DNA from: Opisthocomus hoazin
Lineage: Eukaryota; Chordata; Aves; Opisthocomiformes; Opisthocomidae
Direction of reading: 5' to 3'
DNA length: 64,000 bases
NCBI RefSeq assembly: GCF_030867145.1
Contig: NC_134415.1
Span: 7,976,417 to 8,040,416, forward strand
Each line of letters starts with the position of its first letter. Position 1 is the stretch's first letter. The notes beneath the pieces are model-generated. The model was not told the origin of the DNA and ran no database searches. It worked only from the letters and a program-made list of their open reading frames with translations. This document shows, piece after piece, positions 26,601 to 39,743 of this stretch. The position numbers and the translations under genes are program-made.

Positions 26601-28639
26601 CCAACAACCGTGTGGAAGGGCCATTTCGTTCCTGAGTCCCCACCATGTCCTGCATGAGGGAGGATGAGCGATAAGCCTGTAAGGTTTTACAAGAAAAAGG
26701 CTTAGCACAAAGTGCTTGTGGGCACAGCTCTGTTGCCAGTAAAAAGCATGATGAAAAGCATGCTTTCTTTGATGAAGCCTCATTCAAGTGGTTTATGGGT
26801 AAAGGTGAATCTAGTATATATCATACTTGGCTGATGGCAAACAGAGACCACTTGTGAAATCCATCTGACTAGATGTTCTGAGAAAAATGTTCATTAAACA
26901 TCTGCAGGCTTTGAATCATTCCATTGTTGTCAGGGCTTCAGCTGGAAATTGTTCTGGACGTGAGAGAGTGGTGGGTCACCAACGGCTTATTTCTTATTAA
27001 ATGCTTTGGGTTTAGGGACTTTGAGCATACATAGATTTTTTTCTCATTTGCAGATTCACATAAAGCAAAATACTAGGTGAAGATAAATAATGAGAGCAAC
27101 TTGCTTTTCACTTGAATAGTAAAGACCCAGGTTATTGCTGTGTGAAGTAAACACATGAAAAGTGCTTTTGGCCCTCTAGAAGAGGGTAGCTCTGCCACTG
27201 GTCCAGGTTAACAGGCCTTAAGATGCAACTGCTCTGGGCCAAAGAGGAAGGTGTGAGCTGTGGTTCTGCCTTGGAGAGAGACTCGGCTGAATGTCCTGGC
27301 TCTGCCGTTGACATCATCTTACCTACCTCTCTCGCTTTAGTACAGCAATTTGAGAACACCAAAACTGGTTATCTGGCTTTTTTAGAGTTAGGTGCTCTGC
27401 CGGATGGCCCTTGAATCATCTGGTCAAAAATGGCAAGTGCGAGATGCCCCTCCTGCCGGCTTCAACCCAGAGAGAGAAGTTTCAGGCTCCAGGGAACTGC
27501 TGAAAAGATGCATCCATCACACACCCTCTCCATCACCTCTGCTAGCAAGAAAAGCTTTGCAGGTTATCTCCTAGGTTTTGCTGGAGGGGAAAAAAACCCT
27601 AATCACAGCCTTCCTAATTCAGTTCCCCCCTCAGCTGTTAAAGGATGCTGAAGTCAGAGCCAGGACTCTAGCCGCAGTGAAACAGGGGACTGCTACACCA
27701 GAAGGAGAACCTCCATGGAAACATCTCCTGAAATAATAAGCAGTGTGAAACAAAACTGGCGTAGGTGTTTGAGCGCTGCGTCTGTGTCATGTAGCCATGA
27801 TGCTGGCCTACAGCTGGTGGTAGGAAATTTGCCAGTGCGAGCTGGGCTGGATCAGGTCCAGACCCCCTCGCGACACCTCCCACCACTCCAGGTACCGGTC
27901 AAAGCACTGCACCCATGCCTGCATGCCAGGCACTGTCTTGTCTCTTCCCTCCCGTGCACAACCTGCAAGATGACCAGGAGCAAGCTGGGAGAGCCCACAG
28001 CCATTGCCCTCACCCTCAGGCCCCGCGGCTCAGCCACACATGCCACCCTACACTGGCAGCAGCTGAGGGCTGAGCATGGTGGGGATTTTGGGGTGACACA
28101 TTACAAAGCTGCTTCACGGGGTCACCCCGGGGTTTGCCGTGGCTGGCTCTGCTCCCCCTGCCACCTCCCTGCCTGCAGCTAGGACTGCGCTGGCTGCGAC
28201 TCTCCGGGATGGCGGCTGGTGCCAGGGAGGGGGACAACGGGCACGAGTCCTCGCCTGGCCATATCCCTTCAGCATCCTGCTGGGAGGGCTCAGGAGCCTC
28301 GTCCTTCTGTCCCAGCAGTGGGGCTTCCCCTCCCTTCCCCACCTCTGCGCCGCTGGTCTCTCCGTCATAACCCTGCTGCAAAAAGGGCGAGACGAGCTCC
28401 TTGCAGCTCGGCGAGTCGTAACAGTGAGGGGCAATTCTGCAAGATTTGGCCCAGGCGTAAGCGGCCGTCCTTAGCAGCCACATGGCTACGGCTGGAGCCC
28501 AAACAGAGGGCAAAGCTGGAGGCAGCACGGCGAGAGACCACCCCAGCCCTCAGTGTTTAACATGCGAAGGATCATCGCCTTGGGGGAAAGGAAGAAGTGA
28601 TTTTCCGGCATTACTCAGAGGAATGGAGGCAGATGGCTG
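23621..28639. other. Intergenic DNA, no gene seen
   Basis: A GC-moderate stretch (23.6-25.4 kb) gives overlapping open frames on both strands. The frame at 23899-24582 (227 codons) has no recognisable domain. From 26.8 to 27.1 kb the sequence is AT-richer and non-repetitive. Confidence 0.65.
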
Positions 28640-28735
28640 TCAGGATCTCCCAGTGTCACACAGAAAACGCATGACATAATCAGGAACGAACCCGCGTTTT
28701 CTAATTTCCAGTCCCGTGGCAGCCATCATACTGGT
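28640..28735 (+). repeat. MIR-like SINE remnant
   Basis: CCCAGTGTCACACAGAAA, then CAGGAACGAACCCGCG and CCAGTCCCGTG match the central MIR segment in order and spacing. Weaker than the copy at 17.7 kb. Confidence 0.55.
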
Positions 28736-30589
28736 TCCTGCCCAGTACAGCCACCAGGATCCATTCAGCATTTTGAAATGGCAGCTAGCTATTTACAGCT
28801 GCTGTCTATATTACTCCAAGGAGCAGCACCTTTCTTTATTTTACAAACTCACCCCAAGTTTCCTTGAGTATCCCGCTAGCACAGGGTAAATTTCTGCGAG
28901 CAATCTTTCCTCCTTTTTCCCAGCACAGCGAACATCTGGGACTACTGAGACTTCATCTTGTGGCATCGGCGGTCTTTATTCTTTAATGAGTTTCTGTGTA
29001 ACAACTTCATGATGTTTTTCCTGGGAGGACGACTGTCTCATCTAAAACCTTGTCTCGCGTCTTCCTTTATAGAAGAATGTTTTATGCTAAAGCTCTTGAA
29101 AGAATTTCCTTTCGTGCTCTGTCCCCACCTTTCTCTGTTTAATTCCTCCCAAATGTCTCTCTGATGCTTAACCTACAGGTCGCCCTGTTCACCAAAACCA
29201 AAGCAAAATGCTGGTTTGAATAAGCTCAGGATACATGGATGTCGTTTCTGAACATTAGCAGGCCACATGATACCACCAACTTTATTTGATCCCATTTGCT
29301 GGAGCAGCCTGAATTTCTCAGGGGCAGGGTTTGTTTTTTTTTAATCCTAGTTCATTATTCTTCAAACCCATCAAGCAAATGGCCGTGGAGCGGAAGCTTG
29401 AATGGGCTTGTTTAATAAACAGGCAAAGTCATTCATCTGCAGCATCGCAGCTCTGCAGCAAGGCTCCGTCTCCCCTCCCCTGCTCCTTACCGGGTCTGCG
29501 TCGGCAGCGGTTGTGTTAAACCCTGGTAGGGGAAATGCTGGGGAGGATAAATCTTTGGCTTCACGCTAACTGCTTTTTCCCCCTGCAAGAAATCCTTGCT
29601 GCAACAAACGCCCTGATTGTTTCCGTGGGTCAATCACCTATTTTAAATTTATTTCTCACATCTCGCTTGGCACGGCTGAGGACGCTGGCCCCGTGGCAGG
29701 CTGTGTTCTTTATCTGAGTGAGCGATGGCCAAAGCAGCAACCCACCCAGGCCCCGAACGGTAGCCTTGGGATCTGTTGAGGATACATTTGCAGCTCCCTA
29801 CAGGTCTTATCAGGCTGCAAAACCATGGCACCTGCCCGCTTGAGAAAACCAGCCCTAAGCCGTCAGCGCAGCGGTGCAGGAGGAGCTGCGCTGAGCTTCG
29901 TTACCCCCCTGACCCGCCCCACGTTTGCATCAAGGATCAGGCCCTCAGCTGGCATGAACTGGTGCATGGAAATGCGGTGAAGCCCTGCCAGGTAACAGCA
30001 GCTGAAGATCTGGCACCCGAATCTATTTGTCATACAGAAAACTCGTTATTTTCGCCCGGCCTTTGGCTTCGCAGCAATGCCAGAAAAGCGCCCCAGCTGC
30101 GTTTTCCCTACGAAAGAGCGAACGTGAGATTTTGTTGCTGGATGCTTGCACCAGAAACACGTTCGAAGCGGAGAACTGCCAGGAGCTCGCAAGGCGTGTG
30201 GGAGCCCTCCCCGTCCCCCCTGCTCCCTGCCTGCTCAAACCCAACTGAAACTCATCACATACCGGGAATACCAGCGTCCCCGCAAAGCCCCTCGCTCCCC
30301 TGCTTCCCTTCCGCCCTGCTCGCCCCGGACTCTGGCAGAGCCCCAGGACTTCGGCAGGGGGGTAGCGGAGGGGGGCTCGGGAGGGCAGCGGCTTCCCCAG
30401 CGTACCCAGGGGCCGCATTCTGATCCGCGGTCCTGCCTGCTCATTTCCACTTCACAGATGCTGCTGGGCTCTGCCACCGGGAGACAAATCCCAGAAGGGG
30501 AAGGGAGCGTGCTGGGGAGGGAGGAGATGAAAGCAGAAAAGGGCCGCATTTATTAAGCTGTTTTTCTTTCAGTGAAAAGAAGCGTTTAT

Positions 30590-30760
30590 CAGTGATTTCA
30601 TATATCATGTGAGATGTGGCTCCCTGCCAATTTCTAGGGATGCAAACAAGCCACTGACATCATGCGCTAAATATAGAGCAGCTCCTGCTTTAGGTGAATA
30701 AATAATGCAGATGCAAAAGCCCAGGTCTTCGGTTACACATTCATTACCATCTGTCTGCCG
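30590..30760. promoter_or_regulatory. Candidate conserved noncoding element (MEF2/OCT motifs)
   Basis: A complex stretch, free of repeats, carrying CTAAATATAG (perfect MEF2 consensus), ATGCAAAC and ATGCAAAA (OCT/FOX-type) and TGACATCAT (AP-1/CRE-like) within 80 bp. Conservation is inferred from appearance only. Confidence 0.3.
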
Positions 30761-31689
30761 GGCTCTCGTCGTCAGGAGAACAAGGTCCGACTCCTGCGAG
30801 GACTGACAGGTGAAGAATGCAAAACAACTGCAGACAATAGGTGATTAAGCAGAATTTCCTTGTTCTCTGCTTTTTTCTAACAGCTACATTTCATTTCGGC
30901 AGTAATCCGCGGTGCAGCTTTTCCAGCGCAGCTCTGCCGCCTCCCTCCCTTTCCCTCCGAGCCAAGCTGGAGCGACAAGCCTGGGTGGGGAGAGCCTGGA
31001 CAATGAACACGGCCAAAATGGGGAAACTTCCTCAGGAAAAAAAAAAAACAGAAGAAAGAAAAAGAGAAAAACAAAAAAAAAAGGCTCTGACCAGACTGTG
31101 CAAGCAGTAAAGCAGCAGCATCCCCCCTATGAGACAGAAGTTTCCCATGCCCCGTCAGATAGAGGTTTTAATTAGGGTCTCCCAACGCTAATCGCTTTTG
31201 ATTCCTCGAGCTGTTTTATTTCAGGCACCCATCTTAACAACCGCACGAGCGAACCCATAGCTGGCTCCACGGCGCACTATTTTAGCCCTCAGAAAGCACC
31301 CCAAGAAGGATTAGGAATGATCACGAAACCCTGTCGATACTTTCCCCCTTCTCCTCCTTCCGACGAAAGGCACTGAGCGGGAGGAAGCGTCCCAACCCAC
31401 CCTCACTGGGGGAGAAGGGAGATGGGAGAGCAGGAGGAGAGAAGACAATGCGCCATCAAAGCTGCCGCAAGGTGTTGGATCGATGACAACATCTGCCTGA
31501 GGGTCTGGGCTAGGAGAGAAGCCGTTGCCATGGGAACGGGTGCAGAAGCATCAGGCGGGAGGGAGCAGGCGATGATGAAAGGTGGGAAAGCGGGAGAGAG
31601 TATTTTTAGATGGCTTAGGAGGAACGCTACCCAGTGACATCATCCTCTCTCGTTATTTGCACCCGCGCTGTAGAACGCACTGTGGCGTC

Positions 31690-31900
31690 TGCCCCAGGCT
31701 GTTCAACGGGAAAATGTTATTGTGGACGTGAATTATAAATTCCGCGGTGAAACCTGAGCTCGGGAATTATTAGACATCACTATTCTGTAATAAAGGAGAG
31801 CATTTAATACACTGTGCTGTACGGATTCGCTGTGCGGAGCAAGAAGCATTGTGTCTAGGATTTTAATATTCTCAGAAAGTAATTATGAGTCATCCTTTTA
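31690..31900. promoter_or_regulatory. Candidate conserved noncoding element
   Basis: AT-rich, non-repetitive, with homeodomain-type AATTATTAG, TAATAAAGG and AGTAATTATGAGTCAT motifs in succession, set in a moderately GC-rich neighbourhood. Called on texture alone. Confidence 0.25.
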
Positions 31901-34100
31901 TCGTTATCAAGAAGCAGAGTGCAAATAATTTTACACATTTGATATCCCACACATCCACAAGCCTTTTGCACCGGAGAAACATGGCCTAATTTTCCAGAGC
32001 TCTGCGTGCCAGCGTGCTCCGAGGGAATGCGGTGGGAGTCGTAGGTGCGCGGCACTGCCAAAAATCCAGCCACCCGCCTCACTTGTGAAAGAAGCCTCAT
32101 TAATCTCGAAAATATGATGCGTGCCTTTCGCTGCCTGTGTTCAGCTCCTTAGGCGGGGCCAGACCCCCTTTACAGTTGAGGACCCAGCAGATCCCCCCTG
32201 GCACCTGCTGAGTGCAGCCCTGATTTGGGGGGAAAAAACATTCTGACTCTGAGACGCCGCTCCCGGCTGGCAAGCGGAGGGGAAAGCCTCCGGCCCGGAG
32301 AGGGGAACCAAGCCGGGGCGCGGGTGTCTGGAGCCCGCCGCGCTGGGGAGGCTGGAATCGCTGTTCCCGTCACACCATGAAGTCGGAAGGATAAACCCAG
32401 AGGAACGTGATTCTTGCGGACTGCAGAACTCGGAGCCTGCTCTCCGCCCTGGAATAACCATCGGCAAACACCGCGCTCGGCCGGAGCGTGTCCGGGGCCA
32501 TCGGTGCCTGTCACTGGAGATGGGCAGGGACTGAAATTCCCGACCCACACTGATACCCACTGACACTGCCAAAATACCGCCGGCTGAGTGACAGGGCTTG
32601 CCCTAGCTTCTGCCCTGTGCGAGGCGAAGCACGTGTGTCCCCGGCCATTTGTTTTCACCCTGAGGACTAACCCCTGCGCCAGCGGGCGAGAGCGGGAGGT
32701 GGGCAACCGGTGCTGGGGAGCGGGCGCGGGGCAGGCAGCGAGCGAGGCCGATGCCCGGCCGCAGCACCCCTGCTAGGAGAGCTGAATACCCGCTCTGCCG
32801 CCCGTCCCAAGGGGAGCCAGCCAGGGACACAGAGCGAGAAATGGCACAGAGACGGTGGCGGATGGGCAGGAATGCAGCGAGCTGGGGAGCTACTGGCCTG
32901 GCTGTGGGCAGAAGTTGCTTAAAGCAAGGACAACAGGTAGCAAAACCTGACTTCTTAATTCTTTATTTCGCTGTGCAGTCACGATGTGCAACTCTTCTCC
33001 CTGTTTAAGCTGTTTATGTCTGACTTTTTAAATAGATAATAAATAGTGAAAGGTGCTGCTGTCTGTGTGTGCTACTTCTGATCCATCTTCTGGGGGCAGA
33101 AGACGAACCTTACCCAGCACAGTGTAGCTCAGACTGCCCAGGGTCCCACAGAGCACATCTACGAAGCAGGACCACAGAAGGTGAGCGAATTTAGCTGAGC
33201 CTGCAATAACAACACCTGAAGACATTCTCTTTCCTAGTCCAAACGCAGCCTTCTAGCTCCAACACCCCTGAGTCTGTTGTACTTAGATCTCCTGACTTAG
33301 CTAGACCTTGCCTGAAACAGCAGCCTATTTTATGGTGTCATTGGCTAACTTGACCTATTCTGCACATCGGCTTCATTCAGCTTAACCTCATCCCCCTTTC
33401 CTCGTTAAGCTGATGCCCAGCACAATGCTGAATAACTTCTGCGTTCTTCCTGGCAGCTCTTTTTTGGCACTTCTCGTTTGATTTGATTTTTGAGGAAGGA
33501 GGTTAGGGTTCTACATCTCACGATATTAGTGTTGGATATAGATGACACAATATTTCATACGTCTTATCATTTAATTTGTATTGTGTGTTAGCTTTGGCAG
33601 TGCAGGCATTGCAGTCACGCCAGTAGAGAAACTTTGATCTGAAGGAGTGTAAAACTCAGCCAGGCTTGAAGTAGGGTTGCAGAAAATAATTTCAAATATT
33701 AAAAATCTGGCCTGTGCTCTTGGGGATACAGGTGCTGCCGCTGCCCTAAATATCCCATTTAATGAGAGGCATGACCTCTCTGCAAAAAGCAAGGACCATT
33801 TTAGGACAACATACAACTTGGGACAAGCAGTCGCTCTAGACACGTGTGGAATTCACCAGACACATTTTGGGCACTGCCCCAGCCTGAATCACAGCAGTCG
33901 TGGACATGTACGGCTCGAGGGACCTCCAGAGATCACCCAGCCCCTCTTCCCCTCCCCCTCCCTCTCTTCCTGTCTGGTATCCCCGACTGATATTTGTTTA
34001 ACCTTCCTAAAATATATTTGGTGACAGGGACAGCCCTCTGCCAGGGCTCACCTCTCCTGCTGGTTACAGCGTGTTTTCCCTTGAGCTCTATGCTCACTCT

Positions 34101-34163
34101 CACAGAATCACAGAATCACAGAATCACAGAATCACAGAATCACAGAATCACAGAATCACAGAA
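34101..34163. repeat. Octamer microsatellite (CACAGAAT)n from a CR1 tail
   Basis: About 7.5 perfect head-to-tail copies of an 8-bp unit make up the 3' end of the adjacent minus-strand CR1. CR1 elements end in such octamers; this array has lengthened beyond the others in the window, probably by slippage. Confidence 0.95.
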
Positions 34164-34655
34164 TGGTCGGGGTTGGAAGGGACCTCTGTGGATCATCTAG
34201 TCCAACCCTCCTGCCGAAGCAGGGTCACCCAGAGCAGGCTGCACAGGACCACGTCCAGGCGGGTCTTGAATATCTCCAGAGAACGAGACTCCACAGTCCC
34301 TCTGGGCAGCCTGGTCCAGGGCTCCATCACCCTCAGAGGGAAGAAGTTCTTCCTCGTGTTCAGACGGAACTTCCTCTGCTTCAGTTTGTGCCCATTGCCC
34401 CTTGTCCTGTCGCTGGGCACCACTGGAAAGAGTCTGGCCCCGTCCTCCTGACACCCACCCTTCAGATATGTATAGGCATTTAGAAGGTCCCCTCTCAGCC
34501 TTCTCTTCTTCAGGCTAAACAAGCCCAGCTCCCTCAGCCTTTCCTCATAGGAGAGATGCTCCAGCCCCCTCATCATCCTTGTAGCCCTCCGCTGGACTCT
34601 CTCCAGTAGCTCCTCATCTTTCTTGACCTGGGGAGCCCAGAACTGGGCACAGTAC
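34101..34655 (-). mobile_element. CR1 retrotransposon fragment with expanded 3' octamer tail
   Basis: A minus-strand CR1 3' fragment reaching inward to the CCAGTTCTGGGCTCCCCAG region near 34640. The ORF2 end is open for about 150 codons. Its tail is expanded to about 7.5 tandem copies of the 8-bp unit (34101-34163), against two or three in the other copies. Confidence 0.94.
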
Positions 34656-37600
34656 ATTCATTTCTAGCCCTCCAAAGGGCTTGTAAAGTGTGCTTCCCCA
34701 CCTGGAGGTACCCACAGAGTTTAAGGTGCGCTTTCTTTCCCATTATCCTCCTTATCAGTGACACAAATAATCGCAGCACAATCCAGCACTGTCTGCTTGC
34801 TTGCTGCTTTCCCTTCCCTCCAACCTCTCCTGGTACCGGGGCAGCGAACACCCTTGGCCGTGACACGCAGGAGGGACATGGGCTTGCCACCGGTGACGGC
34901 AGCCCCCTGAGGAGAAGAGAGGGGGTAACACACGCCATCCCACGCTCAGCAGCTTGCTGCTGCTGGCGTCAGGCATCAGAGCCGCGCGCCTGATGTAGGC
35001 ATGCCTCCATCCAAAGCCCAAAAGCTGCTGCTACGCGTGTGTGCGTACGTGGGGGTGTGGAACCTCAAGCCAGAAGTCTTCTGCAGCCAGGAGACAAGCT
35101 GGGCTTGGTTTGGCTCAGCAGGACCCCCGAGGCTTGGGCTACCAGGAACGTTTACGGAGTGAGTTTGTGCAGCTTCAGCTCAGGCTTGCCAGGGACCCAG
35201 CTGAACAATTAACGGAAAGATCAGTTCAGTCGCAGGTTGCAGCACACTCATAGCCCTGCCTTCAATGAATAAAATTAATCATTCTCACTGATTCGCTAAT
35301 CAACCCAGTCCTCGGAGGTGTAAATTACGCTGGCAGATGTATAATCAGGGAAGTTTTCCAAATTAACCTAAAAAAATCCCAAGAACCCACCGAGTCTCTC
35401 AGCGTTGGTTGAGCTGAGCAAACGCTGTCTAAAACCAGTGCGACACAAAACTGGGTGGCAGCAACCACGCCTTGAGAGAGCCGATGGAAAAACAACCATG
35501 GAAGGGGAGGGCTTTGATTCAAGTGATGACAGCCAACCCCACCCCCCTTCCCGGGTCAGCCTTTCCCTGCTGACCCTGCCCAGATTCTCAGGACGTGCCT
35601 CCAAGCAATTCTTTGCATGGAAGTCCCATCAGGATCCTACACCAGGAAAGGTCCCAATCCCTTCAGCCGGCAGGCCTGGAGGAAGAAAATACACGTCAGC
35701 ACATGGCTAGGAATAAAACACGGAGGGTAGGGGTACGGCTATCAGCCGGCGTCACCCTCTGCCAAGCGCACCCACGCTGGCAGCCCTGGTCTGGCTGTTG
35801 GATGGAGGGGGACATCAGCTTGGCACCTTCAGCATGTTTCCCACCACAAAAGCAGCGAGAAGACAAAACCGTGCTCCCTGGAGAAGGGCAGGTGGCTGCT
35901 GTGCGACAGCCTCCGAGCAGATGACCCTGGTGAAATGCTGGTTAGAGCTCTGGGCCTGGGTCTGCAAAGGGCGTTGGGCTGCTTGATTTGTTCTCCCTGG
36001 AGATGTGGATTGAAATAATGGCACTGGTGCGTGCTGAGTAACGAAAAAGAGAAGACGTCAGAATTGAAGGGTAATGTTTCAAACGCAGTGCTGGAGCCTT
36101 TAGAGGAAGACAATGAAGCAAACCAGCAAAACTGGAGTCACAAGCGCATTTTCTGCACGACCTGGGGGCACGGAAAGTGTTCAGATGGGGCCCAGCCTGC
36201 TGCTTTGTGTACCCACTGTTTCATTATGTAAAATAGAAATAAAATGGATTCCAGCAAATAATGGTAAATATTTGATGATGTAATTATGCCTTATTAATGC
36301 AATGTTCTTTCTTTTGCAAATTAAATTTTCACAGGAATTCATCACCCATTTCATTTTTATTGTTTAGGCCATGACTATGTCATAGTTGTTTGTTATGTAC
36401 TTTCATAACCGTTTGATTAATATTAAATGCTTAAAATAAAAACACCACTTATATTTTAGTTATAATGGCCCTACGAAAATATTATGAATACGAGTTGGTA
36501 TTTATGGCCCACATTAGTTCTTAGCACTACTTCTGGTATTTTTATTGCTGTATGGGACATGCACAGTTCATTCCATATGAAAAATAGTTTAATTTTCAGG
36601 AGCTTTGTAACGATCTGTAAACCGGAGAGTTTTCCTTGCCGTGCCGCACAAGCCCTCTCCATCCACCCACTCCAACCTCTTTCACCCTGAAGAAGGCAGA
36701 CCTGACGGAGGGACAAACCTACCCTTTCTGCACGCTTGGAAGAGCGGATCTCTTAACAGGCACGAACACAGGAGCTGTAAGCTTTAAAAATCCTGCCAGC
36801 GCAGCTCCTGTCCACCCAAACGTACGGATCTGGGCCAAGGCTGGGAGGGAACTGGGGAGAGCGTTAACTACTGGGAATCATCTCACGGGTCTGTGAGGCA
36901 TCTTTCAGGCCTGTCGGACGTGGTAATAAGCCGAACCCTGTGTGTTTGACAATCATGCCATACAGAAAAGCTCCTTACGGCCCCTGCAGCCGGCACCCTG
37001 CTGCTGTGGGTTTCAGGCTCTGAAGATGTCCTGGAGGAGAAGGCTCCTCTGCGGCACTGCGAGCGGCATTAGTTTGCCTGCTCCAGTATCTCAGGCAATC
37101 TCAAGTGCTTCAGGGTTTGTTTTGCAGCACTGCAGAGGAATCCTGTGGCTTCTATTAAAAAAAAAAGGACCAAAAAAACCCCTTACCAAGCACTCTCCCT
37201 GCTCCCCGCCAACTCACTGCGAACCAAGCAATCCCATGCAATGTTTTTGGACGGATCAAAACCATTGCAGCCATTACTGTGCATGTGTTAGCCCTATACC
37301 AGGTACCTACGCAGGCCTTACTTTCCTTTTCCTACACCACCTCGGAGCTCTGTCAGCACTGACGATGCCCTTACAGACTCTGAATGTCACCGTGTCTCCT
37401 ACCAGACGCAGGCTGCACTCACAGAGCATCTTCTTCCCAGCTCCGGTTAGGCTGGATTTCACTGGCGTGTCACCTGTAGGAAGAAAATCGGATCCCAGGA
37501 TTTGCTAAACATCCGAATGACAGCCAGAGACACGGGGCTGCAGATGACAGCACCCATCGCCACTTCCACCGCTGGAAGGTGACGGGTCCCGGCTCCCTCG

Positions 37601-39743
37601 GGACGACGGGGCACAGCTCGGCTTTCCTTGCCCAGCTTCCTCTTGGCCACTTGGAAGAAGCACGCCGACTTCCAGCTTCTCTGGGCTTTTATGAGATGTG
37701 GTGGAACTTCTGCCACACACCTCGTGCTCATTTAAACTGGTGCAAAGTGAATTCGAAAGCTCCCCTGCCTGTCTTGATGGCTTCCTACCCGCCTGGTAGG
37801 CTGGTCCGCATAGCAACAGCGTGGTCCTCACCTGTGTGAAGCCAGCTAACGGCACTGGACTTTAGCAAGTCCAACGGTTCTTGTAAATATTCTCCACCCC
37901 AAGCCTACTCCTCCGTTTCTGAAACGCTGCCAGACAGCCGTCCTGCCTCTGTGGCTGGGAGCATCCCCTGCTACTCGGGGTTTGCTGGGCAAAGCGAGCA
38001 GCCACAGCCGGCAGCAAAAGCCGTGTGTTCTCCTCCGTGGCTGCTGAAGTGATATTTCAGACGAGCAGAAGAAATGTTTCTGAAGGTACAGAGATTCAAG
38101 TAGCAGAGGTAAAAGCAGCTGCCTGCCCCTGCACTGCCAGCGCCCGCTCTCAAGAGCCCGTCCTGGTTCTCCTTTCGGTTCCCCAGGCTCCAGCGGTGCA
38201 TCAGACACGGCTTCCCGCTGAACTGAAGCCTCTCGCTTCGGGTGACGTTTAGCAAAATGCTTTCTTCCTGAGGGTAGTTCGGGAACTTTTGGGCTGTAAG
38301 AGGACAGGCAGAGCATGCATGGGCCTGCAGATGCTGTTTTCACCCCTTCCCTCTCTCAAACACGTGCACACGCGTGCTGCCTCCACCCCTGAAGACCACT
38401 GAAGAAGCACAGGCTGTGCCTGGCCGTGACCGCTTTCCACCAAGGGCAAGGCACACCTTGTTTCTCAGCCGCCACTGTAAAATAGGCAGGGGAGAGCGTG
38501 TCAAAGTGGGGGACTTGATTAATTTGGCTCAAAGGTAACAGCTGCCATGCAAAATAGATGGTTGGTTGGCCCCTGGGTCCCACCTCGCACCTCTGCTAGC
38601 TTGAAGGGGAGATGGGATTCCTCCACCCAGAAACTGTCCTTCCCTTCGGCTGCTGGGCTTCGGGGTCTCTGAAAAGAAATGGAGGTCTGCTGTGGAAACC
38701 AGCAGCAAGAGCCCGGGACAACTACTGAATGACACTGCTAAAAATGAGCTGAAAAATGCAACAGCTTCTTACGGGCTAGGAGAAAAGATGCAGCCGCGCT
38801 GTCAGCTAGGGCTAGACCGTGTGCAGGAGCTGCTGTACGACAGCACGGAGCAGAGGAGGTGAAGCCCATCGAGTCCCTTCACCGTGTGCCATTCCCAAAG
38901 TGCAGAGCCCGACCGTTTCTGGAGCTGCTGCCGCGCAGAGCTCTGCGGCAGCCGGGGCCGTCGAGCGGCCTCCTGCGAGCTCGGTTTGTTTCTGGAAACC
39001 GAAATACCTCGGCTTCCAAATCGTGACGGGAGAAGGTGCTTTACTTGGGGCTGAAATTGGAGCCAAAATCTATTCCTGGCAATGACTTGAAGGTCACGCA
39101 CCAACAAAGAGCTCCTACCCCATCGGTATGTGCTATCAGGCAGATGCTGCTGTTGCTCTTTCCCTGACAGCGACAGATTTTAGGCTTAGCATGCCACCCT
39201 TTCATGGGCGTGCTTGTTTTCTCCTCCAGTCTGCATTGCTCTCCTAATCCTTGCCCCCAACTCAAGTTTCACCCGCTTGTGCCCTCCCCGGAGGTATGCA
39301 GTGGGGGACAGCTGGTGCAGACCTCGACAGCAACAGCGAGCTCCTTCCCGCCCGCAGGCTTGACCAGTGATGAGGTGGCAACTCGACTTTGCAAGTGTGC
39401 CCTGCGTAGCCCCCGGTCTCGGCATCCCCTGAGGTGAGCGGAGCGGTTCACACACAGCCCTTGCGCCCGCCGCAGGAGGACGGGGACAGCCGAAAGTGGA
39501 AGCTGGTCAGCAACCCCCTGGGATGTATCCTTGGAGACACGTCCCATCACCGTCCTTTCCCAGATGGTGGGACGCAGCACCACACACCAACCTCTGAGGT
39601 GGCCATGGGCAGCACAGCCCCGGTTTGCAGCACTAAGGGTCTGGCTCCCTTCCTTAGGAACACGGCAGAGGTCCTTCACAGGGCAAACGTCTTGGTCTTT
39701 ACCCTCTGCGGAGGAGTTCAGGCTCCCACAACACGGAGGTAGC
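34656..39743. other. Intergenic DNA with an AT-rich candidate element
   Basis: No coding region supported. The block at 36235-36570 is the distinctive feature. Other open frames are short or overlap open frames on the opposite strand. Confidence 0.65.
36235..36570. promoter_or_regulatory. Candidate conserved noncoding element, AT-rich
   Basis: About 330 bp of AT-rich, non-repetitive sequence with many homeodomain-type cores (TAATTA, ATTAAT, TTAATATTAAA), sharply bounded by GC-richer DNA on both sides. Abrupt, complex AT blocks of this sort near developmental genes are often deeply conserved. No alignment was possible. Confidence 0.3.

Larger units (their letters stand above)
28736..34100. 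other. Intergenic DNA with regulatory candidates
   Basis: No coding region supported. Holds two candidate noncoding elements (30590-30760 and 31690-31900) and an A-rich, purine-rich simple tract at 31038-31082. Confidence 0.65.

Noticed and set aside
33890-33960. Possible further CR1 fragment (GGGACCTCCAGAGATCACCC)
   Set aside because: Only about 20-30 bp resemble CR1, with no tail octamer or ORF2 sequence beside it.
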